Positions 33,764-45,074 are shown, numbered from the stretch's first letter. The stretch: 64,000 bases of DNA from Nostoc linckia FACHB-104 (GCF_014696615.1 NZ_JACJQJ010000018.1:1-64000), one strand, 5' to 3'. Notes: generated by a model not told the origin, from the letters alone. Made by a program: numbers and translations.

Positions 33764-36121
33764 TTAACTGGGGGTAGTAATATGAACTGCTAATCGTTTA
33801 GCGATCGCTTGGGAATAGCGATTTGTCATATCGTTGATACTACCTTTTATTAAGGTTTGGTTATCAGAGGTTAAGACCCCCAAACCCATCTCTGAATTAA
33901 CCACTGTACCCAGTTTTTGCCATTGTTGACCGAGATGTTCCTGTAAATAGGATTCCCAAATTTCTTGTTGTTCTGAACCCACGGACACTAAAATTTGTCC
34001 ACCACCTTCACCAAATAGCAATGTATCCAACCTTGTTGAGTTATTGGCTGGCAATTCTAAAGTAATTTGGGCACCGAGATTACCAGCAATGCAAGATTCA
34101 GCTAAAGCCACAACTAATCCGCCCTCAGCACAATCATGGGCTGAACGTATCCAACCTGCACGAATCCCCTCGCGGCAAACTTTCTGAATCCGACGTTCCG
34201 ATTCAAAATCCACCTTGGGCGGTTTACCAGCAATAGTATTGTGAATTGCAGCTAAATATTCGGAAGCGCCTAAATTATCCTCAGATTGAGGTGGCAAACC
34301 TAAAAGATAAATTGCATCGCCTGCAGCTTGCCAAGCTTGACCACAAATTTTGCTGATATCGGGAATTAATCCCACCATACCCACAACCGGAGTTGGATAA
34401 ATCGGCTGGGGATTGCCTTGAGAATCCAGGGTTTCATTATAAAGAGAAACATTCCCACCAGTTACCGGGGTAGCCAATTCCCGACAACCCTCGGCTAAAC
34501 CGCGACAAGATTCTGCTAATTGCCAGTATCCTATGGGTTTTTCTGGGCTACCAAAATTTAAGTTATCTGTCACAGCTAACGGTTCAGCACCCACACAGCT
34601 AAGATTGCGCGCAGCTTCAGCCACTACAGCCTTAGCACCTTCATAAGGGTCAAGATAAACATAGCGGGGATTACAATCTACCGTTGCGGCGACACCTGTC
34701 TTACTTCCTGTTTTTCCAGGGGGTTCTAAAGGACGTAAGCGCACCACAGCCGCATCAGCACCACCAGGGAAAATCACCGTATTATTCTGTACTTGATGGT
34801 CATACTGACGATAAACCCAGCTTTTAGAAGCAATGGTAGGAGTATCCAGCAAAGTTAAGAGAATATCATTCCAACTTTGCAGACTTCCTTGAATTTCAAT
34901 CCCACCAATATTGCAGGGAGGTAAAGAATCAGCTTGCCATTCCCAAGCTTGGCGGGCATATTCTGGAGGTTCCGCCAACAATTCCCGATGATAAAGGGGA
35001 GTGTTTTCTGCCAAAGCATCCGCCGGAATTTCCGCTGCGATTCCCCCTTCAAACAGAATCCGTACAATTGGTTCTGCAATCACCGTCCCAGCGACAACCG
35101 CTTGGAGTCCCCAACGGTGAAAAATATCAATTAACTCCTGTTCTCGTCCCTTGTGGGCAACAAACAGCATTCTTTCTTGGGATTCCGAAAGCAGGTATTC
35201 ATAGGGAACCATCCCCAATTCCCGCACCGGAATTTTATCTAAATCGAGTTCAATACCGACACCGCCTTTAGCAGCCATCTCTGATGTGGAACAGGTAATA
35301 CCTGCAGCACCCATATCTTGGGCGGCGACAACCGCACCTGTCTTAAATGCTTCTAGACAGGCTTCAATTAAAGACTTTTCTAAAAATGGGTCGCCTACTT
35401 GCACAGCCGGACGGTCATCTAGAGATTCATCACTCAATTCTGCACTAGCAAAACTTGCGCCTCCCATACCATCGCGTCCGGTGGTGGAACCGACATACAG
35501 CACAGGATTACCAATCCCAGAAGCCCCAGATTTAACAATTTCTGGAGTTTCCATCAATCCCAAAGCCATGACATTTACTAAGGGATTTCCAGAGTAAGCA
35601 GGGTTAAAGTAAACTTCACCGCCAACTGTGGGAACTCCAACGCAATTACCATAGTGGCTAATCCCAGCTACAACGCCTTGGAATAGCCTTTGAGTTTTAC
35701 CATCCTCTAGAGAACCAAAGCGCAGGGAATTTAACAAAGCTATGGGACGCGCACCCATTGTAAAGATATCTCTGAGGATACCTCCGACTCCCGTGGCCGC
35801 ACCTTGGAAGGGTTCGACTGCTGAGGGGTGGTTATGAGATTCAATTTTAAAAGCAAGTTGTAATCCGTCGCCTAAATCTACAACACCAGCATTTTCGCCA
35901 GGCCCAACCAGAATTCTGGGGCCTGTTGTGGGAAACTGTTTGAGTAAAGGCCGGGAATTTTTATAACAACAATGCTCTGACCACATTACCCCAAACATTC
36001 CTAGTTCAGCTTTGTTGGGATGTCGCCCTAACCGTCGGACAATTTCTTCGTATTCTTCTGGTTTCAAACCTTCAGCGGCGATTTCTTGGGGTGAAAAGGG
36101 AGCAGAGGATTTGGCTGTCAT
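33764..36121 (-). CDS. purL: Phosphoribosylformylglycinamidine synthase subunit PurL
   Basis: [68 protein letters not shown]. Confidence 0.98.
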   Translation of the reverse strand: MTAKSSAPFSPQEIAAEGLKPEEYEEIVRRLGRHPNKAELGMFGVMWSEHCCYKNSRPLLKQFPTTGPRILVGPGENAGVVDLGDGLQLAFKIESHNHPSAVEPFQGAATGVGGILRDIFTMGARPIALLNSLRFGSLEDGKTQRLFQGVVAGISHYGNCVGVPTVGGEVYFNPAYSGNPLVNVMALGLMETPEIVKSGASGIGNPVLYVGSTTGRDGMGGASFASAELSDESLDDRPAVQVGDPFLEKSLIEACLEAFKTGAVVAAQDMGAAGITCSTSEMAAKGGVGIELDLDKIPVRELGMVPYEYLLSESQERMLFVAHKGREQELIDIFHRWGLQAVVAGTVIAEPIVRILFEGGIAAEIPADALAENTPLYHRELLAEPPEYARQAWEWQADSLPPCNIGGIEIQGSLQSWNDILLTLLDTPTIASKSWVYRQYDHQVQNNTVIFPGGADAAVVRLRPLEPPGKTGSKTGVAATVDCNPRYVYLDPYEGAKAVVAEAARNLSCVGAEPLAVTDNLNFGSPEKPIGYWQLAESCRGLAEGCRELATPVTGGNVSLYNETLDSQGNPQPIYPTPVVGMVGLIPDISKICGQAWQAAGDAIYLLGLPPQSEDNLGASEYLAAIHNTIAGKPPKVDFESERRIQKVCREGIRAGWIRSAHDCAEGGLVVALAESCIAGNLGAQITLELPANNSTRLDTLLFGEGGGQILVSVGSEQQEIWESYLQEHLGQQWQKLGTVVNSEMGLGVLTSDNQTLIKGSINDMTNRYSQAIAKRLAVHITTPS

Positions 36122-36162
36122 GTAACTAATGCACCAAAAGGACAGAGCATTATTCTATCGGT

Positions 36163-36555
36163 TTACTTGCGCTCTAGGTGTAGTTCGAGGAATGCAGATA
36201 ATTCTTCTTTAGAAATTTCTCGCTGCACTACTTGAATTACCATGTTATAAGTTTCTTCGACCGACAAGTTCAAACTATAGCCGTTCAATGTAATAAAAGT
36301 ATCCATCACAGCAAATGCAGTGCGCTTGTTACCATCAATAAAAGGATGATTCATCGCTAGATGGTATAAATAAGCTGCTGCTTGCTCGTATATTGTCGGA
36401 TGAAGTAGTTCACCGCCGAAAGTCGCCTGAGGTTGAGCTAAAGCTGAATCTAGTAAGCCTTCGTCTCGAATACCTGTAGTACCACCAAATATTTCAATTT
36501 GGCGTTCGTGAATCTTGATAACTTGGGAATTAGAAAGAAATCTAGGAGTTTGCAA
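36163..36555 (-). CDS. Type II toxin, death-on-curing (Doc/Fic) family
   Basis: HPFIDGNKRTAFAVMDTFITLNGY, the Doc/Fic core HPFxxGNKRT; IRDEGLLDSALAQPQATFGGE. Confidence 0.93.
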   Translation of the reverse strand: MQTPRFLSNSQVIKIHERQIEIFGGTTGIRDEGLLDSALAQPQATFGGELLHPTIYEQAAAYLYHLAMNHPFIDGNKRTAFAVMDTFITLNGYSLNLSVEETYNMVIQVVQREISKEELSAFLELHLERK

Positions 36556-36856
36556 GGCGACGATATACCTCTTCCCATTTCTTTTCAGAAGCTAAATAAG
36601 CCTGCCATACCTCATCATCTTCAGCAATTTGATTTGAGGTTGTATCGCCTAATTGTTCTTTGCTGTTCTCGGTTTCAAGAAAAGATGCAGCAAAACCAGG
36701 AATACTCAACAATTCTTCCGTCACCTTAGTTTCTGCTGTTTCTTGTAAATAAGCTAAAAAAGCAACCGCTACTCGCAAGCGGTCAGGAGAAAGTTGACGT
36801 AATCGGCTTTCTGCTTCTGATAAATAAATGCTTTGCTTTTGTTCTGCTGCCATCAT
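36542..36856 (-). CDS. Putative antitoxin partner of the Doc toxin
   Basis: ~105-aa ORF immediately upstream, overlapping the toxin start by 14 bp on the same strand; acidic C-terminal half. Confidence 0.65.
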   Translation of the reverse strand: MMAAEQKQSIYLSEAESRLRQLSPDRLRVAVAFLAYLQETAETKVTEELLSIPGFAASFLETENSKEQLGDTTSNQIAEDDEVWQAYLASEKKWEEVYRRLANS

Positions 36857-37147
36857 TACTCCCTGAAAATATGCTGCCATAGCTGATAAATCAGTTCGAC
36901 TGCTGACTTAAGTTTATCGCAGATTTTTATAGGGTGGTACCTGCCAGCCCTTTCAATGCGAACAAATCAACTACTAGCGTTGAAAACCGTAGCATAATAA
37001 TGCAAGTATACTAATGAAGTGTCCGATTTAACTACTTCTGAGTATCCTGCTTATAAAAAATAAATCAATTTTATTTGATTTATTCAATCTTAAAAAATAC
37101 CAAGCAATCAGCCATTAATACTACATCTCATTCTGCTTGCTTTGACT

Positions 37148-37804
37148 TTAACGCCCTACTACAAGATTCTGTAAAATTAAATCAGATCTTGGTGGAAATC
37201 CGTCGCCATAAGCTACTGGAAACTGGAGAATAACATAAAAAACTTGCCCATTTTGCTGACCAAGGTAAACATCACCCACGATATCTTTACCTTTACTAAA
37301 AACTATCTTTTCTTTTGCCCAAGGATAGGAAACCTTTTGACTGCGGCTAACAACCCGCCAGCCATTAGATGCAATTAAACCATTTTTGCCATTTATAAAA
37401 CTTCTTAACTGATTGAGATTTTTTAAATCATTTAAAAAGGCAACATGGATATATGCATTCTCGTTTTTACTACCTCCAAAATTAGCGATAAACCTAACTC
37501 CAGTTCCTTCACCAGAACTACTACCTTCCGCAATAAATTCTTTATCTGGGAAGTAGGTAGTAAATAAATCGCTGTATTGGTTATACAGTCTCAGGGTGAT
37601 AGGAGTTTTTTCATCTTCAATGCTAATCGTGGCGGTTTTAGTAGCTGGTTTATTGGCTTTTGAGTTATAACTGGTTTGGATAGCAGTGGGTGCAGGTGTA
37701 ACGCTATTCCCTGAGGAGAGTTGATTCTGCGCTGGTATGGTGCAACCTAAGGTTGTTACTAGCAGAATTGTCCCCGCCATCAGATTCATAAGCTGAAGAG
37801 TCAT
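37148..37804 (-). CDS. Hypothetical lipoprotein
   Basis: Lipobox-like LLVTTLGCTIPAQ followed by low-complexity linker and globular C-terminus. Confidence 0.7.
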   Translation of the reverse strand: MTLQLMNLMAGTILLVTTLGCTIPAQNQLSSGNSVTPAPTAIQTSYNSKANKPATKTATISIEDEKTPITLRLYNQYSDLFTTYFPDKEFIAEGSSSGEGTGVRFIANFGGSKNENAYIHVAFLNDLKNLNQLRSFINGKNGLIASNGWRVVSRSQKVSYPWAKEKIVFSKGKDIVGDVYLGQQNGQVFYVILQFPVAYGDGFPPRSDLILQNLVVGR

Positions 37805-38109
37805 TGTCCTTAAAAATATTAGTTTTAACCATATATAACTAGACTTTGTAACTTAGGTTACAGTTCCTAATGCTATAATGTGCTCTTTTCTGGCTAAGCC
37901 AGAAAGTTCTGGAGCAGATACAGTTAGTTACTAACCATCCAGTGACAACAATCACTAGTGCTCATGATTAAGATCCTCCCAGTACAAACGTCAAGCTGGC
38001 ATACTTCCTTATAACTGAACTCTAGCCGAGTCATTAATAGGGAACACAATATTTGCCGACAGTCTTTATATTAAGGGCTGTCGGTTTTTTGTTATTTGGG
38101 CATGGGCAT

Positions 38110-38127
38110 GGGGTAATGGGTAATGGG
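38110..38127. repeat. GGGTAAT heptad repeat
   Basis: GGGGTAATGGGTAATGGG. Confidence 0.55.
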
Positions 38128-38337
38128 GCTTTCTCCCCTCATCCTCCTCATCTCCCCAGTCCCCACCCATAAAAGTTCCCCACAAACGGTTGATAACTTG
38201 ACATAAGCTTGCCAAGGCCACAACCAGTTGTGGGGAGAGTATGATCAAATTAGGAATGTTATCGATTTTGAGTGCTGACATTGAGCACTCACTGTAGCAG
38301 ACGAAAATCCACTACTCGAACCAGCACACAATTTGTA

Positions 38338-38823
38338 TCAAGACATTGCCTGAATAATGTAATCAAAGTATGGTGATGCTTCCGCAGCGTCTTCTGCACT
38401 CAATAAGTCAAGGGCAGCTTTTTTGAGGGAAGCGATCGCTTCTACCATTCCAGGTACGGGAACACCAAGTGAATTGTACATTTCCCGCACGCCAATTAAA
38501 CCAATTTTTTCGATTGGCTCTTTGTCGCCAGCAAGTACGCCGTAGGTAATCAGGCGTAAATACCAACCAAAGTCACGGATACATAGAGAACGCTGACGTT
38601 CGCCGTAAGCGTTTCCACCAGGAGAAATAAAGTCAGGACGCTTCTGCCATAATTGTTTGGTTGCTTCCTGAACTATCTTTTTTTCGTTCTCAGCTAGAGT
38701 GCTGGCAATCCTTGTGCGCTTTGCACCGGTTTGCATAAAAGCTTGGATGCTTTTCAGTTCACCACTGCTGGGATAACGCAGTTCATCGTCGGCTTGGAGA
38801 ATAACTTGGCTAATTACAGTCAT
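38338..38823 (-). CDS. apcD: Allophycocyanin alpha-B chain (ApcD)
   Basis: [29 protein letters not shown]…[65 protein letters not shown] at 38823. Confidence 0.96.
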   Translation of the reverse strand: MTVISQVILQADDELRYPSSGELKSIQAFMQTGAKRTRIASTLAENEKKIVQEATKQLWQKRPDFISPGGNAYGERQRSLCIRDFGWYLRLITYGVLAGDKEPIEKIGLIGVREMYNSLGVPVPGMVEAIASLKKAALDLLSAEDAAEASPYFDYIIQAMS

Positions 38824-38975
38824 GATTATTGCAATCACGCGAAATATTATTTGCTAGTTTAACGAGTCGGAGGTACACAAGTGAAGGGTTATACGCTGTG
38901 ATGTATTGAATTGAAATGATTAGGGATTGGGGATGAGGGGGGAAAAGGGGAAAGGGAAAAAGGGAAAGGGGAAAT

Positions 38976-39037
38976 TATTATTACCCATTACCCATTACCC
39001 AATGACAAATGACAAATGACAAACGACAAATGACAAA
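38976..39037. repeat. Composite heptad repeats: CCCATTA array abutting ATGACAA array
   Basis: ATTACCCATTACCCATTACCCA then ATGACAAATGACAAATGACAAACGACAAATGACAA. Confidence 0.8.
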
Positions 39038-40397
39038 TAAAAATTGGCAACAGGGTGAATTAATTGAAGTAACGATCGCGGATTTGAGTGATACTGGTGA
39101 TGGTGTCGGCAGATATAATGATCGCGTTGTCTTTGTTCCCGATTCGGTACCAGGCGATCGCGTTGTTGTGCGCTTGTTACACGTGAAGCCGAAATACGCC
39201 CACGGCAAAGTTCAGGAATTATTGCAACGATCGCCCCATCGTCAAAGGCCAAGTTGTATTGTGGCTGATAAGTGTGGCGGTTGCCAATGGCAGCATATTA
39301 ATTATGAATTCCAACTTACAGCTAAACACAATCAAGTCATCCAAGCTTTGGAACGCATAGGTGGTTTCACGCAACCACCTGTAGATCCTGTACTTGTGCC
39401 AGTTTCTCCTTTGGGTTATCGTAACAAAGCTACATATCCAGTCGGGAAATCTTCTACAGGGCAGGTACAAACTGGTTACTACCAAAAAGCTAGCCACCAA
39501 CTAATTAACTTGAATCAATGCCCAGTGCAAGACTCGCGATTAAATCCCATACTTGCTGAGGTGAAGCTGGATATTCAAAAGCGGGGTTGGCAAATTTATG
39601 ATGAACGTCGTCATCAAGGACAAATCCGCCATCTGGGTTTACGCATTGGGCGGCGCACTGGCGAAATTTTATTAACTCTAGTTGTCAAAGATTGGCATTT
39701 ACCAGGCATTGAAACCCAAGCGCAGGAATGGTTGCAACGCTATCCTCAGTTAGTAGGTGTATCGTTAAATCGCAATATCGATCGCACTAATGCCATCTTT
39801 GGTAGCGAAACTCGCTGTATTGCTGGTATGCCATACTTGCGCGAAAAATTTGCAGAATTGGAATTTCAGGTACTACCCGATACGTTTTTTCAGGTTTATA
39901 CTGAAACAGCAGAGGCACTTTTAGAAGTAATTCAGTCAGAACTGAATCTTCAAGGGTATGAGATATTGGTGGATGCCTACTGTGGAATTGGAACTTTGAC
40001 CTTGCCTTTGGCGAAACAAGTACAGCAAGCTACCGGGCTAGAAGTACAAGCAGAGGCAGTACAGCAAGCAATTTTGAATGCCCAACGCAATGGAATTAAT
40101 AATGTCACCTTCCAAACCGGGGCGGTAGAAAAATTGCTGCCACAGATGGAAAGCATCCCTGATGTGGTATTACTCGATCCGCCTCGCAAAGGTTGCGATC
40201 GCGCTGTCATCGAATCTTTACGGCAAACGAAACCACCAAGAATCGTTTACGTCAGCTGTAAAGTAGCTACCTTGGCTCGAGACTTGAAGTTGCTCTGCCA
40301 AGATGGGCTATATATGCTCACACGGGTGCAACCTGCTGATTTTTTCCCGCAAACCGCTCATGTGGAAGCTGCCGCATTTCTTGCGTTATCAGAATAA
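39009..40397 (+). CDS. 23S rRNA (uracil-5-)-methyltransferase, RlmD/TrmA family
   Basis: TRAM-like N-terminus, CGGCQWQHINYEFQL, LVDAYCGIGTLTLPLA, VLLDPPRKGCD, PPRIVYVSCKVATLARDLKLL. Start uncertain (39009 or 39030). Confidence 0.94.
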   Translation: MTNDKRQMTNKNWQQGELIEVTIADLSDTGDGVGRYNDRVVFVPDSVPGDRVVVRLLHVKPKYAHGKVQELLQRSPHRQRPSCIVADKCGGCQWQHINYEFQLTAKHNQVIQALERIGGFTQPPVDPVLVPVSPLGYRNKATYPVGKSSTGQVQTGYYQKASHQLINLNQCPVQDSRLNPILAEVKLDIQKRGWQIYDERRHQGQIRHLGLRIGRRTGEILLTLVVKDWHLPGIETQAQEWLQRYPQLVGVSLNRNIDRTNAIFGSETRCIAGMPYLREKFAELEFQVLPDTFFQVYTETAEALLEVIQSELNLQGYEILVDAYCGIGTLTLPLAKQVQQATGLEVQAEAVQQAILNAQRNGINNVTFQTGAVEKLLPQMESIPDVVLLDPPRKGCDRAVIESLRQTKPPRIVYVSCKVATLARDLKLLCQDGLYMLTRVQPADFFPQTAHVEAAAFLALSE

Positions 40398-40823
40398 TAC
40401 GGGGGTACTGCCACCTTGACAAAAACTCAAATTTCAAATTTGTAGTCTAGTGCATAGTAAAAATGCTAAAATTGAATTAAGCTAAAAATAGATTGATTTT
40501 TTTAAAAAACTGATGTTGCATAGACTCAATTAAATTATGAATCAGGTTGTAAAATGCCAAATCGGCCAACAGACATAACATAAAAATGCTACTTTTAATT
40601 ATTAGCATTTTTTTAGTGACTGACTGCCTTTGGATATAACTCCAAGCCGTTTTATGTATTCAACAATCTCTAAATTCATAAATAGAGTCAATGCTCCCTA
40701 GCATTTTCAAAATTTAGTTTTAAAGACGCAAGTTTGAAGGCAGCATGACCACCTCAATTTTTATCAGGGTGCCTGTGATAGCAAACTGATGTCTAGCTAA
40801 CTGAAAGCTATGGGGTTTCTCTT

Positions 40824-41288
40824 GTGATTACCATCTCGCTCCGTCCAGTTGGACGTTATTGGGGCACTATTAGTTTTGCCTCAACCCTCTATCTGTGTCC
40901 AATCTTAGATTTACTCTTGGCAGAAATTCCAGAAAGAATGCAAGCAGAACTGCGGCTAGGACTCCAAGAAGCCTTAGTCAACGCAGCAAAACATGGTAAT
41001 AACCTAGACCCTAGTAAAACAGTAGTAGTGCGTTTTTCCTTGATAGATAATCAATATTGGTGGATTATATCAGATCAAGGTAACGGTTTTAGTCCATCAT
41101 CTGAATCTGATTCTGATTGCGATCCCGATCCAATTGACTATCTCCCTCCAGACGAAGCAGAAAGTGGTCGAGGTTTATGTCTACTACATCAAATCTTTGA
41201 TCAAGTAGAGTGGAACCGAAAAGGCACAGAATTAAGGCTTTGTAAACAGCTAGAAACCCCTCGCCCCCGCCTATCTCTGCGGCGGTAA
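40824..41288 (+). CDS. ATP-binding anti-sigma regulatory factor (RsbW/SpoIIAB-like HATPase)
   Basis: LGLQEALVNAAKHGNNLDPSKTVVVRF (N box), ISDQGNGFSP, SGRGLCLLHQIFDQVEW. Confidence 0.9.
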   Translation: MITISLRPVGRYWGTISFASTLYLCPILDLLLAEIPERMQAELRLGLQEALVNAAKHGNNLDPSKTVVVRFSLIDNQYWWIISDQGNGFSPSSESDSDCDPDPIDYLPPDEAESGRGLCLLHQIFDQVEWNRKGTELRLCKQLETPRPRLSLRR

Positions 41289-41385
41289 TGCTGGGGATTG
41301 GGGATCAGGGATCGGGGATTAGGTATTGGTCAAGAGTCAAGGGTCAAAAGTTATTGATTACGCTTGTTTTCCCAGTCCCCAGTCC

Positions 41386-41682
41386 CTATTCCCCAGTCCC
41401 CTTCCCCCCATGACCATGAGTCGGACAAGGGGGAGCAGAAATAGAACGATCTAACCAACCAGTAGCCTGTTCTAATCTGGCGAGTGCTTCTTGTGGCTGA
41501 TCCTTAAGCAGAAACACAAGAGCGGCGGCGGCCTGTTCCCGAGCGCGGGAATTGCGGTTAGACTTGAGGCGATGCCAATCATTAGGGGAAATGCTTAGTC
41601 TCTCCATGAGAGCTTGGGCTAGTTCCAGAGTGCTAAATTCATTCAGTTGAGTGGTTTTAGGCAGCTGGGTAGGTTGAGACAT
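41386..41682 (-). CDS. Small conserved cyanobacterial hypothetical protein (DUF6439-like)
   Basis: TLELAQALMERLSISPNDWHRLKSNRNSRAREQAAAALVFLLKDQPQEALARLEQATGWLDRSISAPPCPTHGH. Confidence 0.7.
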   Translation of the reverse strand: MSQPTQLPKTTQLNEFSTLELAQALMERLSISPNDWHRLKSNRNSRAREQAAAALVFLLKDQPQEALARLEQATGWLDRSISAPPCPTHGHGGKGTGE

Positions 41683-41791
41683 GACTCTAATTGCTGAGTA
41701 CTAAATGATAAGTGCTGAGTTAGTTTATAGTCTCAATTTTAGCTATTGACTATTGGCAGACTCTCATTTAATCATAATTTACTACTGCAAA

Positions 41792-42160
41792 ATGAAGCCG
41801 CCTAAACAGTTTTCTAATTCTTCACCCGAGGGAAATTCCGAAGCAGATTTTGAACAAGAACTACAAGAAGTAGAGCGATCGCTTTTCTCCCTTAAAGAAC
41901 GATACGATCAAGTGCAAAGCGATCGCGAACAAAAGGCACAATGGCAACAGCGTCGCCAAGAATTGCAGCAAAATAAAAATTCTACCCCAGAAATTAAAGC
42001 AGAGTTACGGCAAATAAAACAGCAGTTGGAAGTGCTAGAACTCAACCTAGAAAGCCAATTATTTTCTTGGCGTAGCTTCAAGAAACCTTTCTGGCAAGCC
42101 GTCCGCTTTGGTGGAATGGGCGTTATCATAGGCTGGATATTAAAGTCCTGTGCTGGGTAA
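41792..42160 (+). CDS. Hypothetical coiled-coil protein with C-terminal hydrophobic segment
   Basis: ATG at 41792; Glu/Gln-rich coiled coil; terminal FGGMGVIIGWILKSCAG. Confidence 0.7.
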   Translation: MKPPKQFSNSSPEGNSEADFEQELQEVERSLFSLKERYDQVQSDREQKAQWQQRRQELQQNKNSTPEIKAELRQIKQQLEVLELNLESQLFSWRSFKKPFWQAVRFGGMGVIIGWILKSCAG

Positions 42161-42163
42161 ATT

Positions 42164-43555
42164 ATGGTAAATCGACGAATTGGAGAAATATTGCGAAGTA
42201 GTGAACCTGATGAGTCCCTCGTAGTTCAAGGCTGGGTGCGGACGAAACGCGAGTTGAAAGGGTTTGCTTTTATTGAAGTGAATGACGGTTCATCTCTGGC
42301 AAATTTGCAAGTTGTGATCAACGAAGATGTGCCAGACTACGATGTGATTTTAAAAAAAGTCAATACAGGCGCGGCGGTAGAAGTAGCTGGCGTGTTGGTA
42401 GCTTCCCAAGGTAAAGGACAGCGAATTGAACTCAAAGCCGAAACCGTGAAAGTCTATGGTGAAGCTGATCCCGAAGTCTACCCACTGCAAAAAAAACGCC
42501 ACTCCTTTGAATTTTTGCGTACCATTGGACATTTGCGATCGCGCACTAATTCCTTTGGTGCAGTTTTCCGCGTCCGCAATGCTTGTTCTACAGCCATTCA
42601 CAACTTTTTCCAAGAAAGAGGCTTTTTGTGGGTACACACACCCATCATTACGGCTAGCGATTGCGAAGGCGCAGGTGAATTATTTAGCGTCACCAGCTTG
42701 GATTTGAAAAATATTCCCCGCACAGAAAACCAAGCAGTAGATTATAGCCAAGACTTTTTTGGTAAACCTACATATTTAACCGTGAGTGGACAGCTAGAAG
42801 CCGAAGTGATGGCGATGGCATTTAGTAACGTCTACACTTTTGGCCCTACTTTCCGTGCAGAAAACTCCAACACCTCGCGCCACTTAGCCGAATTTTGGAT
42901 GGTTGAGCCAGAAATGGCATTTTGTGACCTAGAAGGTGATATGGATTTAGCTGAGGCGTTTCTCAAATATATATTTAAATATGTGTTGGAAACATGCCCA
43001 GAAGATATGGAATTTTTTAATCAGCGCATTGATAATTCTGTATTAGCAACCGCCGAAAATATTATTAATAATCAATTTGAGCGTTTAACTTATACAGATG
43101 CTATCAAACTTTTAGAAAAAGCCGATTTCAAGTTTGAATATCCCGTAAGTTGGGGGCTAGATTTACAGTCAGAACACGAACGCTATTTAGCTGAACAACT
43201 GTTTAAAAAACCAGTAATAGTTACCGATTATCCAGCGCAAATCAAAGCTTTTTATATGCGGTTAAACGATGATGAAAAGACTGTGCGCGCAATGGATATT
43301 CTCGCACCAAAAATCGGCGAAATCATTGGCGGTTCACAACGGGAAGAACGTTTAGATGTTCTAGAACGCCGCGTAATAGCGCAAGGAATGAAGCCAGAAG
43401 ATTTGTGGTGGTATCTGGATTTGCGCCGTTATGGTACAGTTCCCCATGCTGGTTTTGGTTTGGGTTTTGAGCGCCTCGTGCAATTTATCACGGGTATGGC
43501 AAACATCAGAGATGTGATCCCCTTCCCACGTACGCCGCAAAGTGCGGAGTTTTAA
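42164..43555 (+). CDS. asnS: Asparaginyl-tRNA synthetase
   Basis: [88 protein letters not shown]. Confidence 0.98.
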   Translation: MVNRRIGEILRSSEPDESLVVQGWVRTKRELKGFAFIEVNDGSSLANLQVVINEDVPDYDVILKKVNTGAAVEVAGVLVASQGKGQRIELKAETVKVYGEADPEVYPLQKKRHSFEFLRTIGHLRSRTNSFGAVFRVRNACSTAIHNFFQERGFLWVHTPIITASDCEGAGELFSVTSLDLKNIPRTENQAVDYSQDFFGKPTYLTVSGQLEAEVMAMAFSNVYTFGPTFRAENSNTSRHLAEFWMVEPEMAFCDLEGDMDLAEAFLKYIFKYVLETCPEDMEFFNQRIDNSVLATAENIINNQFERLTYTDAIKLLEKADFKFEYPVSWGLDLQSEHERYLAEQLFKKPVIVTDYPAQIKAFYMRLNDDEKTVRAMDILAPKIGEIIGGSQREERLDVLERRVIAQGMKPEDLWWYLDLRRYGTVPHAGFGLGFERLVQFITGMANIRDVIPFPRTPQSAEF

Positions 43556-43592
43556 TTTCGCATTAATCACCAAGTAGCTATTATTCTTCCTT

Positions 43593-43662
43593 GGGGTGTG
43601 TTATTGCTGAGGGTACGAAACCTTACTTTCTGAAAGGTGCGGTGCGCGACAACACACCCTAC
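43593..43662. repeat. Inverted-repeat element, GGGTGTGTT…AACACACCC
   Basis: Terminal arms GGGGTGTGTT and AACACACCCT around ~50 bp. Confidence 0.5.
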
Positions 43663-43774
43663 TCACAAAAACACCACCATAATCGTTGATTTGGTGGTTG
43701 CTTTGTGTGTCTTTAATTACGAATTACGCATTAGTAATTATTTGCTAAGACTTTTAAATTTTCAATTTTTAATC

Positions 43775-44347
43775 TTACTCAACTTCATTAAAAAGATGTT
43801 CTTCTAATAAAGGTTGTACTTTGCGGAACTCTTCAGGAGAAAGGAGTTCAGGCTTACCTGTGTTTGTAATGCGGGCAAAAAACAACAGGGGATCGAGTGG
43901 TGTATAAATAGCATATTCTTGTTCTTCGTCGTAGAAGCTAGCCAAGAGTTGTAATTGCTCTGGCTCTAAATCTGCTTCATCATCTTCAATTTCTAAGGTG
44001 AACAGTTCCGAGTCTTCTACAGGGGGTAATTCACCCGCAACTGTGAGCGCATAGGCAGTATTTTTTAAGATAAGATTCTGCTCTGAGAGTACGGCTTGAG
44101 CAGTAGCAAAAATCTTTTCTAGAGTATAGTCATCTTCTACTAGAATGGCTTCTTCTTCCTCGTTTTCACCTTGCCAAGCAAAAATTTCTACAGGTGAATC
44201 TACAGGTAGAAGTAATACATATTCTTGCCCATCAACTGATAGGGAATGTTCAATATAACAGTCCAGAGTCCGCCCTTTGTCGTCAGTCAAAGTGATGGAA
44301 CCAGCATTAGCGCGATCATTGTCGTCAGGAAATTGTGAGGAAAACAT
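43775..44347 (-). CDS. DUF3727 (DUF1292-related) domain protein
   Basis: ITLTDDKGRTLDCYIEHSLSVDGQEYVLLLPVDSPVEIFAW…YAIYTPLDPLLFFARI. Confidence 0.85.
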   Translation of the reverse strand: MFSSQFPDDNDRANAGSITLTDDKGRTLDCYIEHSLSVDGQEYVLLLPVDSPVEIFAWQGENEEEEAILVEDDYTLEKIFATAQAVLSEQNLILKNTAYALTVAGELPPVEDSELFTLEIEDDEADLEPEQLQLLASFYDEEQEYAIYTPLDPLLFFARITNTGKPELLSPEEFRKVQPLLEEHLFNEVE

Positions 44348-44488
44348 AGCCGAGGTTTGGAACTTTATAAATAGCAGCAAATTTGGAGATCGTTTAACTA
44401 TTTAATGACCGAATTATGTCTAAATAAATAGCCTCAGATGTAATACAACTGCCTGGTAATAGTTTTCAGAATATCATGTTAAAAGGTA

Positions 44489-44965
44489 TCAATACTCAGC
44501 CGCTATTACGGATTTATAAGATTGAGCGCGGCGAGCATCCAGCCATTGTTGCAAAATTAAAGCAGCGGCTTTGCGATCAATCAAAGCTTTATGGCGTGAT
44601 GGAGAGCGGTTTTCCGCCTTGAGCAGTTGTTCTGCTTGAAATGAAGTCAATCGCTCATCCACATATTCCACAGGCAGTTGTAGGGCTTTAGCGAGCCTTT
44701 TGGCAAATTTTTGCACCTGGCGTGCCTGAAAGCCTAAGGAGCCATCCATTGAATAAGGTAAGCCAATTACTAGTACTTGTACTTGACGTTGATTTACTAG
44801 TTGTCGTAGTTGTTCCACGTCCTGTTCAAAAGATGTGCGCTCAATAGTGGTGATCCCTGTTGCGATTAAGCCTGTGCCATCACAACCAGCGACACCAATA
44901 CGTTTACGACCAAAATCTAATCCTAAGGCTGAAATCAATGTTTGTGCTTGCTCCTGGAGTATCAA
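44489..44965 (-). CDS. ruvX: Putative pre-16S rRNA nuclease, YqgF/RuvX
   Basis: ALGLDFGRKRIGVAGCD; VIGLPYSMDGSLGFQARQVQKFAKRL; VEYVDERLTSFQAEQLL. Confidence 0.94.
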   Translation of the reverse strand: MILQEQAQTLISALGLDFGRKRIGVAGCDGTGLIATGITTIERTSFEQDVEQLRQLVNQRQVQVLVIGLPYSMDGSLGFQARQVQKFAKRLAKALQLPVEYVDERLTSFQAEQLLKAENRSPSRHKALIDRKAAALILQQWLDARRAQSYKSVIAAEY

Positions 44966-45074
44966 CTGAAGGCTGAAGTCTTAAATTAACTCATTTATAA
45001 AGACATATCACTTAAATGAGCCACTAAATGTGGTTTTTAACCCAATTAGAACTTCATCCTTTATACTTTATCCT

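Noticed and set aside
38066-38281. ORF of 71 aa on the minus strand
   Set aside because: Overlaps heptad/low-complexity intergenic sequence (GRKPHYPLPHAHAQ); no coding signature.
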